Below are positions 1 through 11,200 of a DNA stretch of 64,000 nucleotides, piece after piece; the stretch's first letter is position 1, and each line of letters opens with the position of its first letter. A program made the position numbers and the translations under genes. The notes below the pieces were generated by a model. That model was not told the origin of the DNA and made no database searches. It saw only the letters and a program-made list of their open reading frames with translations. Source of the stretch: Callaeas wilsoni (lineage: Eukaryota; Chordata; Aves; Passeriformes; Callaeidae); the NCBI GenBank assembly GCA_013398955.1, contig VWPU01001227.1, positions 248,001-312,000 on the forward strand, written 5' to 3'.

Positions 1-3000
1 TGGCGGGCATTGAGTGGCCTCACCATCGATGCGTGGCCACAAAGGCCCTGACTTCTGCGCTCGAGTCCCACCCCACCGCTGTGCGGGATGGTGGCACACC
101 GACGGCACGGTGCTGAAAACATCGCTTTGACCAGGACAGGTTGTGAACATATTCAGTTCTTAAGCTTTAATTAATCAGATCGGAAGTCCACTTGCTCAGC
201 TGAAGAGCTTGCAACAGCATGTGAAAGTGACAGCTATGGAAAATGCCATCATTAGGGGTATTTCCATAGTGTCTATGGCTCTCCATCAGCAGGCAGACAT
301 CCCAAAGCAATGCACACAGTGTTTTCAAATTAATAGAAAGTGTGTATCAGCGGCCTTTGTAAGTTTGCTGTATATTCAGGGGAAGCTCAAACTGAGGCTC
401 TGACCTGAATTTGGAATTGAGTGGTCCTTTCAGTTAAGTAAAACCTCTTTTTTCATGACAAGAATCCATTTATTAGGTGAACCAAAAACCCCATAAGCAG
501 ACAGTTTTAGGATTTCAAAGTGCTTTCATACAGGTTCTAGGAAACAACTTGCAAAACATGCAGGAATTTATACAGAGATGTTTAATAAATCAAAGAGACA
601 CTTACAACAATGAACATCACTCAGTTTAGGTGATTAGTTCTTTACAGTCATTAGGATTGGAGACCAGAGTGTGTGGACTAGTCTCTTTTTATAGATGATT
701 GATGGGATGAGAGAGATCAGAAACAATATTGTAGACAACAGATGAACAGAGAATATTAAAAAAGCAATGGGGGGAGGATTGAAGCCCTGCTGAAAGATTA
801 AAGAATAGAAAGAAGTACAAATGAGCAAATCAATTATTGTGTGAAGATTTCTAGGATGTTGTTTAATTCATATTGGCCTGTTCTATATTTAGTTTCCTCA
901 CAGTTTCTTTTTTTATTGATGTTTCTTTTAGTTCCCTCTCTGGAATCCGATCCTAAGATTCATCATTGAATCATCCTTTGAGGGGAAATGTTACAAAATG
1001 AGACCCAATCTAGCAAACATTTTCTGACATGAGTCGTCTTGCCTTAACTAAGAAAATTCAATGATGCTGCTTCAGAGTATGAAAATCATTCAAAGAAGCA
1101 AAAACTTTGGAAATATGGGCCATGGAGGAGGTACATCTGCTTGGGGAGAGAAGGGCAGAGAAGGAAGGGGAAGGGGTAACTTCAGACATGCTTTTTCCTT
1201 CCTCTGGAATTTACTTGAGCACCCAGTATATGGGGCAGGTTGCTGGAAGGATGGACCCAAAAATGTCCAGAGCAAAGTGGATTTATGTGCAGCATCTGCC
1301 TGTGAGACCCCCTTGCTAGATGCAATGTCAGGAGCTGGGCAGCTGCCTAATGGCAATACCTGCTCAAGACTAGCTTCAGGGGCCAGGGAAAATGGGTTTT
1401 CCAGCTTCTTCTCCTGCCTGAAGTCGCCTTTTCCAAAGCATTCTGTACACAGTGTGAAAGTTCCTTGCCTCAAGGGGGTTGTTTGCTTCAGTTTTTGGGG
1501 TCCCACTCAGGTGCACAAGCGAGGATGTCAGAGAGGAGAAACCTTTGTGCTACAGAGGCACCATGGTAAAGGGAAAAGGGGAAATAAAGACAGATTTAAA
1601 AAATCATGTACTATTATAACAGACCACAGGCTTTCAAATAATGTAACCATATTGCTTTGCTGTCTTCAACATGTCACTAAAGAGCTGAGATCAGGCTGTT
1701 CAGGAATCCAGAAGTTCTACTTTGGAGCACATTTGAATTAAGTTTAACAATAAATTATTCAGTTTTGCAATGCCTGGCTTAGGAATGATTATAACATCAC
1801 TGTAATTACTTTTAATGTAAACCCTGCTATGTGCTGCCACCCATACCAGCACCTCCACATTCAAAATTTGCAGTGAAAGCTTAAGGGCCTGTCTAAATCT
1901 ACTGAATGAAGAGTTCTGCTTTACACACAAAATACCAACTTTTCCCCAAGAAGTTCTTTTTAAAAACAGCCAAAAGGATTCACTGATATTCTTCTTATGA
2001 GGTATTTCATAGGAACATAGTGACTCTTGCCTCTTTTCTTCTTTCTGGGAGACTGATGAATTACAGGAAGATTATCAACCAGGATGTTCATGTTATTACC
2101 AAGGGTTAGGAAAGGAGGAACTTGACAGCTGCTATCATGAAACATTGTCATGGTAGGCTCATACAAAAATTTCTCAACATTAAAAATGCTCAAGTTTTGG
2201 CTTAGGACACTGAAATAAGAAAACCACGGTGACTTTCCAGTCAGCTGATACAGTTGTTGGCTGTTAATGAGAGAAGCCTCACTGGACACTCTCTGCATTT
2301 CCCTTTATGAATCCCAGACTGATTTTTCATCGTACTGAGTCTGCCCATTCCCAGTCTGGCCCTTTGAAGGTTGTGCTGGTGGTGGGGGCACAGAGACCCT
2401 CTGGGCTACAAATATCTTGTTTCCATCACTTTCACTGGTTCTGGCTCTTGGTACCTTCCATCAGTGTATCTTTAAAGCCTGCAAGGTTTGATTGCAATGA
2501 AAGCACAAATTGGAGAGTGGAAAAGGGGAAAAAAGAGATTTGGTAGCTGCTTGGTCAAAAAAAGAACTGTTTAAAGAGGACCAGAGGGAAGCAGGCAAAC
2601 AGTGCTGAATTCAGAGAACTAGAGGGAAGAACAGTGGTTGAAGCTTTCAGAGGAAGGTAAGGATGAATTAAGCGGAAACAGGACACAAAATCCCTCAGGA
2701 TCTGCTCACAATTCCAGAGACTAACTTACAAACTATTACCCCTGCAGTTATTGATCTCATGCTCACATTTAGCATTGCTGCTCCAGAGACAACTTTCTCA
2801 TCCCAGAAACTCTGATAAAAACCATGATTAGTTTTACTTGTGGCTGCCACTGCTACATAGAGAGAAGGGCAAACCACGCTGTGCTGCTTCTATTACACGT
2901 TTCAGAATCTTAAATTTAAAAAATACTTGTTTGACTCCATCTGTGTTAAAAATGAGCTTGAATACAAGTGTCTACAGAAAAAACAGCTTTTCAGAAAGAA

Positions 3001-6000
3001 AATCTAGGTCAAAGTGTACATCTGAGATGACAGAACAAAAAGAGGAATTGTAACCTGGGGAAGCTGAGCTTGAAATTAATCAACATCTTTATGTTCAACC
3101 AATTTGGCCCTGCTTATCACACCAGGCCAGCCAGGTTGAACACGAAGCCAAGACAAACATGACATAAGGTGACTCATGACATAAGGCCACCTCCACAAGG
3201 AGGACAAGAAGCTAAGGCAGGGTCTACCACCATGTACATCCTTTCAGCTCGCCATTCAGATGAATAACTCTTATCTAATGACCATTAGACAATATATGAA
3301 AATTTAAAATCTGCTTGACATACTTATTTAGTGTGCTGCACAAGGAAATCTAAACATTTTAGGAGAATGAAATATTTGTATAGTTCTTACTGAAGATTCT
3401 TTTGCTCTGTCAGAACTGCATAGCTGTGCTCTAACAGCTGTGCATTGTTGCACCTGAACTTAATTGTCTCTGTTATTTCAGTCATTCAGACAATTCATTG
3501 AACAGTACACTAAATTATTCTGCCAAAGAATTCACAGATATTTAGTATGTATATTACTGTATGATCATTTGTTGGATTCCTTTCCTGAAAACAAATGATG
3601 ACTCAATGAAAAATGTGTGACTCCTCTTTAAAGTAACAACACTACAGCAAATGGGAAGAAAAAATCATTTGAAAAATTGCAGTAATTATTAGTTAATGTT
3701 GCATTTTGGAGGTTTTGCATGTCTTGAGTTTTTTTTAACTCACGTGTTTCCTAATTTGTGATTGCCTCTAAATGCCTGCAAAATAGCATGGGGGTCATAT
3801 TTTATTACACCTTTGCTTGTACAAGTTCCCTTGGATTAATGTTCCTGCTCTCCACTTTGGAGAATGATCTATGGAGCCTGTGGAGGAGGTGTTTGGTAAC
3901 TGGAGCAGAGAGACTACATTATCTCTACTTTTGCAGTCTAAAAATATCTCTGTTTTAGGATGGTTGGACAGAATTTGGCCCTTGGGATTTATAGCCTAGG
4001 CAGGTTAGGTGAGAGCTGTGCACATTAAATGCAGAGTTTGAGGTAGGCCATCGCATCTTTCCTAAAATGATGTTACCCTACGGTCAGATTTTGTTTGTTT
4101 TTAATACTCTGTAAATTTACTACAGGGGCTTTGATGCATGTTTTTCAGCTTGAAAGCAAAACTGTCTTCCTTCATCCACCACTTTACAATTTTAATGCTT
4201 TTAGCAGGCAGCTCCAAGACACAGAAAAGGGCTCAGAAAGCAGCGCAGCTAACAAGAATATCTGGAGCTGTTCTAGGAAAGATTTAAAAGAACACCCAAG
4301 AGGCCAGAAGAGGAGAGAAAATCTTTTAGCCAGGCATCTGTCAATCTTTGACTGAGCACATGGACAAAGCTCCACCATGGCAGGTTGTTCTTCAGGGTGG
4401 TGTTTATGCAACTTCAGAGGAAGAGCTTGGTACCAAATCAGTGTCAGAGAGAGGCTGCAGGTCCTGGTGTGCATCCCTGGGGTGGGATTGCCTCTTTATC
4501 CAACCAGCTAAAGCCTTTGATGGGTTACTTCTGGGTTACAGCAGGGTGGACAAGGGAAGAGCCCTCTTGCATGTCCAACAGAACTTTCTGCTGCCTGCAC
4601 TTATTCTGTTTTTTGATTGTTTGGTTGTCTTGAAATTTTTCGCTGTGCTTTTGATCTGAGCCCAAGAATTGAAACCATCACTGGGAATGTGCTGCTAGAG
4701 AGAATCATGAAACAAAATGCAACCACAACACTTTAAATGTTGATTTAAGGGATGTCTAGACTTCATGCTGGCTTTCTGCACCAAGATGAATTTGTCATAG
4801 AGAATACCCCTCCTCCACTTCCCAGATTTTATACTAAAAGTCAGTTCCCTGTACTCTCTCTCAACCCCAGTCCTTCTGTATAAAGAGGAATAACAGGGCT
4901 TCTGCTTTCTCATTTTCATTTGCAGTTTGAAATGTGCTTGTATTTAATGGAAGTGGAGGGAACACTAGAGGAAGCACGAACATGTGTAGGGCTTTTGAGT
5001 TATTGGGTTAATTAAAGAAAGCCACAAAATGGTAGCAATGGAAAAGACCAAAGTCAAAGCATCCAGGCATATTCCATGGCGTTGCTGTTGATTCAGAAGA
5101 AAGATGTTCTCACCCTGGAAGGGCCAGGCTTGTGCTCTTGTGGGCTGATGCAAGCAAGTATTTCTAGAACTTCTGCTTTTGTTAGAGCCACATAGCAGAG
5201 GTTTTTATCTTGCTTTTATCTTTGCAATTTTCCCTCTTCTCTCATAGCTCTGTTGATTTGTTTATTCTGGTGTTAATAACTAGATCTGCAGTTAGTGTGC
5301 CTAACAGCGTAATAATACACACACACACCAGACACATAGAGCTGGATTCAGCAGAGAATATTCATTTGTGTTGGATGATGGAGAAGAGTTATCAGCCAGG
5401 AAGGGTTTGAAATGCTTTCCAGGAGCAGAATTCAAGTGACCTGTACAGTGGCAGAAAAATATCCAAGGGTAATATTTTTTCAGTGGAAATTCCCATTTTA
5501 GGGGGGAAAAAAAAGGACAAAGTAATGTTTCTGCTGTTTATTCTGGCAACCAAGGCTGCTCAAGCATTATAGAGTATAATACTCAGTAGTAATTCCAAAT
5601 AAATCATTTGAGACTACAGTCTTTTAGGTTATTTTTTCCTTCCTTTATAGTAGACATCACAGCTAGGACAGGGCACGTCTTTTGCCTGGAGCTGCTCATT
5701 AATATAGGAAAAAATAGTGAGACAGAAGAGTTTATTATCTAAACAGACAGGACATAGTGAAAGTAGAGAAGTTATTAGCCACACATTTGTGATGGAAATG
5801 AAGGAATATTGAGAGTAAATTATTTGTTCAAGGCAGTATCGACAGTGATGCAGAAAACCCCCAGTCCACCACTGTTCTGATCCAGTACTTCAAACTTTTA
5901 TTTTCATCTATTTATTCTCAATTTGAAAGAATTTGATGTTTTTTATCTTTTTTGTCTCCTCCATGTTTATTGTTTGAAGACACATAAATTGTCACAGAGA

Positions 6001-8034
6001 AATGCTTCATGTCCGATGTGCAAGCCGTGATCACTAGGATGGGCTTGGAGATGTAGGGAATGGTCAATTCCCCAAAAAAGAACACATGTACCTAAGCCTT
6101 GCACCACCCTTGAAGCCTTTTGCCATGCACAGCAATATACTTTATGCATTCCCATGCCCAGAAGGGGGTGGGCATATCCTGATGGACAAGGAAAGAAAGA
6201 TATGCGTGTGGGCTCACAGCTTTGAAATATCAGAATGGTTCCAATGCCTCTTTTCAGTTCCTTGAAGCTCTCCACTGACAAAATATTTCTGTAGGTAGGA
6301 AGGACTTTCACTTGTTTAAACTTCTTGTATGAAGTTCAGTTCATCTCCTAAAACCAGAAGAAGTTGCAGGGAGGTTTGTCTTCCCATTGGGTCTGACATG
6401 AAGACCACTTTGCCAGAGTCAGGGGGTGGAATGAAATGGATCCACTGGACATTCTCACTGGTCAAAATCCTCCTGGGAACAAAGAGAGACCAGCAACCTT
6501 GTCTCTCGCACCTTACTGTGTAGATTTATGTGGTATAAAAAGACCATGAGCATTGTGCTAGCTCTCTGCACATGGCAGGATTTCACTCAGCAGCTTGAGA
6601 AGGTCAATTAAGTATTAAATAGCACCCAGGATAACAAGGTAAGATCACTACGTGCCATGTAGCATTTTTTATATATCATGAGCTGTGCACAAGGGCATAT
6701 CTAAATAAAATGCATAGGAAATAGCATCACACAAATATGATCTACATTTTTTCTTGATCAAAGAGGCTGAGGGAAAAAATAATTAAAAAGTAAAAGCCTT
6801 ATGCAATGAGATTTAAAAGAAAACTTTGGAGGCTGACAAGACGCATCTGGCACAACTTCAAAGTCCATCAAAGTACATATAATCAATGTTTGTCAATAGC
6901 AGTTTTGCATCCTTTAATTTATCTTTCATGGATATAAAGCATGATGTTATTAGGATCCAGTCCATACCTTAATTCTGTTTGAGATTTGATGAATCAGGGC
7001 TCTATTAAAATTCAGTGCAAATCAGCTTATTCAAGGACACATTACATAAAGTCGTGTGTTATCTAACTCCTTTTATCTTGCTGTCTTTCTAACTAGTTAA
7101 AGGATCTGGAATTTCATAAACTTGTATTTGTGGCTGGCCACCAACATACTGTCTCAAACACCTATTGCTTGTAGGTACCTGCTTAAGGTATGCCCATGTG
7201 GCATAGTCAGGATACTGAAATTCTTTGTGTACTTTTTCGTGCATGAAACCTCCTTTAGGATTGTTCATGCTCCAGAGTAAGGAATCGTCAGAAACAAGGT
7301 TCCCTGGCATCCAAATTTCAGCACTTGTCACTGTAATCAAGTGCTCACAACTGTCTTTTTCACCAAAAAATCACATTCAGGATGGGAAATGATGAAGCCC
7401 TTGGGATTTCACTGTTTTCTTCCTCATAATTCAACATGTGGACACTATTTCTATCATCTTCTTCCTTTTCAGGTTCTAAACAGTCTTAGAGAAAGAATGG
7501 TCACTTCATTTGTTTTTGTAACATGTAGAAGAAACAATACCTGATCAGCAAAAGTTTGTCAGCATTTCCGCAATAGACGGTTGTTTATTCTTGCAATAAT
7601 ACTCTGATTTCCTGAGTTGCTACTGTTGTCACAAATTTTTCAGCCTCAGGAGAATAGAGGTTACTCAAGAATTTAAATTAAAAAAAAAAAAATCCTGGTT
7701 CTCACATTAGTGGACAACAGCTTGAGAACATGAACTCTGTTTCATATCTCAAATTTAGTAAATAATAAAATAACACACTTTGATATTTTTAAAAATCCTA
7801 TGTTATGTAAGTAGATCTCATTATTTTTCACGTGGGAGAGAAGCAAGTATGATTCATATCTTTTTTTCCAATTGATAATAATAGTTGAAAGATAATTCTA
7901 ATACAAGCTAAATGCTTGTTTTTATTGTTGATTTATACTATTCCCATCTTTGATACTTACTGGTTTGAAACTTCTGCGACTGGTCAATGCAGTGATTATC
8001 TGGACAGGATGCATTTATTTGATCAGGGCAATCT
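1..8034. other. Intergenic DNA upstream of HABP2, no gene recognised
   Basis: No exon with flanking splice signals and no recognisable protein family is visible on either strand. The first 120 bases are relatively CpG-rich, then composition becomes AT-rich. Open frames exist, the longest being 226 codons at 1061-1741 on the plus strand, but overlapping frames on both strands of the same GC-richer patch are open and none reads like a known domain. A short AC run is at 5317-5328. In human the region upstream of HABP2 is a long gene-poor stretch, which fits. Confidence 0.6.
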
Positions 8035-8076
8035 GTTGAACATTAAACAATATTTGAAGCACGGTTAATTATTTGC
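8035..8076 (+). promoter_or_regulatory. Candidate liver-type promoter elements (HNF1-like and FOX-like sites) for HABP2
   Basis: Bases 8064-8076 (GTTAATTATTTGC) match 11 of 13 positions of the HNF1 palindrome GTTAATNATTAAC, counting the N. Bases 8035-8047 (GTTGAACATTAAA) match about 10 of 13. Between them TAAACA at 8044-8049 is the complement of a FOXA core. The cluster ends about 90 bp before the candidate HABP2 start codon. HABP2 is known to be made mainly in liver, where HNF1 and FOXA factors drive many plasma-protein genes. No TATA box is evident between the cluster and the start codon. The assignment is inferred from motif matching and position. Confidence 0.4.
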
Positions 8077-8163
8077 ACTGAATTAGCTTGGCCTCAAAAG
8101 ATTGTGGCTTGTCTGAAAAAACGTAGGCAAGAAGAAAAAGCTAATTTCAAGAAAAAAACAAGG

Positions 8164-8232
8164 ATGGTTAACAATGCTTTGACCCTTCAGGTTCTTCCAC
8201 TGGTTATTCTCCTAGGGACCACATGTTTGTGT
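8164..8232 (+). CDS. HABP2: HABP2 candidate exon 1, signal peptide
   Basis: The ATG at 8164 has a strong Kozak context (A at -3, G at +4). It opens 23 codons, [12 protein letters not shown] followed by a Leu/Val/Ile core ending near LLGTTCLC, which is a plausible signal peptide. The frame stops at a near-perfect donor (gtgagt at 8233) and leaves phase 0. From memory, human HABP2 exon 1 encodes a signal peptide of similar length. The HNF1-like cluster just upstream adds support. The intron to the next secure exon is about 13 kb, so linkage is inferred. A donor two bases earlier (8231) would leave phase 1 and could join directly to the 21498 exon, but it is a much weaker site. Confidence 0.55.
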
Positions 8233-11200
8233 GTGAGTATGTTTTTATCCTCCTTTTCTTTCCGTGTGCCAGCTCTGCTGTATTTGCATTTCAGGCCACT
8301 GAGGTGACCAAGTAAACGCGGCGTAAGAGGGAAGCCCCATGGGATTTTTGGAGCAGACACCTACGGTGTCAAGGAAGGGCTCTCTGGGTACACTGAGTGG
8401 CCACCTGACTCCCAGTGGTCTGTGGTGGGAAGCGTAGCCCCTCTCCTAGCCCTGGGCACTAAGATATGCCCCAAAGCCCTGGGCTGCAGCATGGGCAGCT
8501 CATCTAAAAATCACAGAATGATTTGGGTTGCAAGGCACCTTCAAGATCATCTTGTTCCAACCCCCCTGCCATGGGCAGGGACATTTTCCACTAGATCAGG
8601 TTACTCAGAGCTCCATCCAGCCTGACCTTGAATGTTTCCATGGATGGGCCATCCACCATCTCCCTGGGCAACCTGTGCCAGTGACTCACCACCCTCATCG
8701 TAAACATTTTCTTCCTTATTTCCAGTCTTCATTCTGAAGGGACTAAATATCAGATTAAACAGGTCAGGTAGGCTCTGCCATGGCAGTTTTGCAAACTCTT
8801 CTGTAAAAGGTAAAATTTCCCACAGCCATATATTTTGAATGACTGAATTATCGTTGTCGCTAACGTGGGAGGAAGGTTAATGGCAAAATATTCAACACAG
8901 CTAGGGGTGACCAGAGCTCTGCTCTGGCAGAGCTTGATATACTTTCCTAAATCTATTCATCTCCTCTTTAAAGAAGACTGGAAGAATGACTTGTAATCAA
9001 AGGAAAGTTAAAAGTCAGTTTTAAAAAAATTTCTTTTGTTCTTCCAAGCAATCAAGTAGATTTTCTCATGAAGGAATCTGAGGTTCTTTAAAACATCTGC
9101 TTTCTTAGTGACATTTCCTATGTGTGCAGGTTCATATTTACTGAAATGCATTGCAAAAATTCCGATGTTGATGTGTTTAAATTGAATTCTTTGGGAAAAA
9201 TATATTGTGGGGGGGTTTAATGGGGCATAGATTTTTTTAAGAAGTCTGGAATTTGAGATCAGTGATTTTCACAACTCAATAGCGTAATTATTAATTAGTG
9301 TATCACCAGGACCCATGTCTTACCAAGCATCTTACCAAGGGGATCAGCTCTAGGGTACTTCAGTGGCAGTTTTACAGACTTTGTGGGAACATCATCTAAT
9401 ACAAATAAGCTCATGATTAATTTGGCATTAATTCATGCTCAGTTAGGAAGATGTGGGGCCAGTCTTAGACAACATGAAATCTTGCCCAGATTTTTTCTAA
9501 CTAGTCCTAAGTGTTAGATTGATTCAATAGCTTTGACAGTCCTAAACTGACTTTGCCTTAAAAATTGCTATGGAAAATGTAGAGCATATCTCCCCCCGCC
9601 CCTGAAAATTCATTAACATTGCTAAAACGCAAAAGCAATTCTGCTGTCACTGAAAAGCAGCACGACAGAATATTCAGCAGGCTAGTTTTTAATAAAACAT
9701 GCTTTTTCTTCATAATTAATATAACAAGGTTTTCTGGCTTAGCACTTGGCATGGATCCCAGAAAAAAAAAAAAGAGGGGAATGAGTTGCCGTGATGTGAC
9801 CATTGCATGACAAACAAGTTATGAGAGGATATTTTTGTCTTAATGATTTGTCCTGAAGAAAAAGTTGCACAGAAATAGTTTGAAAGGAAAAATAATAGAT
9901 GCTGCACTCTGCTGAAAGCACAGAAAACACCCTTAAATTCCTATTTCATCCTTTTCTAGAACTATCTCTCTTCATCATTTTTATTTGAATCTGGTTTTAG
10001 AAGTTTTTATAAGTAATAAGCGGATTAATAAATATTATTGGTGAAATTTGGCAGAAGTCAAACATGGGTTTAAGCAGTAGTTCATGCTGAGTCAGTCACA
10101 ATAGAAGAAGAAAATACTTGGACATTCATGGATCTGGCAGGTTTGGAGCAGAACCCTAGGGCAAAAATTTTCATTCAGTTCTATCATCCTACCTGAAGAG
10201 AAACTGATTCCATCTGCAGGAATCCAAACTATTTCCATAAAAGGCATAAAGCTGCATGGTGAGAACTGAATTTTGTCCTTTAGCATATGTGATGCAACTG
10301 CACCAAAGATTGTCTTCAGACATGGCAGGTCCTCTCAGGTTGGGATTTTTTTTCCCCTGCTTTTCATTTCTCTTCTTCTCAGCAAGATACTGTAGCAGAA
10401 ATGTGCCTGCCATCAGGGTATTGTTAAGTATCACTTGATTAGCCAAAGAGAAAGCCAAAGAACTCTGCTGCAACTGAGCTGTGTATCCTCACTTATCTGG
10501 AATTGTACTGAAGCAATTTTTCTGGAATACACTCAGATTTAAATGGTATGCTTAAATGTTGTGCTGAATTGGGCTAGAGAAATCTGCAACAGGACAACAC
10601 AAAGTTGGATCCCACAACACTCCAGTGGCAGCCCTGCCCGTACACCAGGATGCAGCTCCCACTTAGCAGTGCTCTAAAATGATTCAGCACATGTTTGCAG
10701 GAAAATAAAGTTATTTTTAAATGTACAGGTTGTCAGATCAGGCCTTTTCCTTATATAAGATTTCCCTGCAAACTCAGCTTCCCTGGCAACAGGGAGGAAG
10801 GCTTGCAAGTATCAGAGTAGCAGAGGTGGCTCTTCACTGAATATTTTGGAACTTCAAAAAATTTATGTCCGCTTAGTTGTGATGGAAAATGTTGTGATTT
10901 CGCTAGCCTTGCCCAATCCAATAACCAAGCACATTTAGTAGCGGAAAGGGAAGGATAAAAGTATCACATTAAGATCAACCAACTACAAAAAAGAAAACCA
11001 TATCATAAGGGCCTATCTCCCTCTTGGCCCACAGCAAGTAGGATAGTGTTGCCAGCCATGCAGGTCTTTCCTTGCCTCAGGTGCTTGGAGACCAACATTT
11101 TAGGGTGTTCCGAAGTCAACTCTGTCTGATATCTTTTTCCAACCCCCAATGGATCCATCCTTGTAAAAAACTCCCACTTCTGCTCCCCTCACCCTCGCTC

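Noticed and set aside
8422..8737. Two plus-strand frames of 67 and 69 codons
   Set aside because: They lie inside the antisense of a CR1 LINE fragment.
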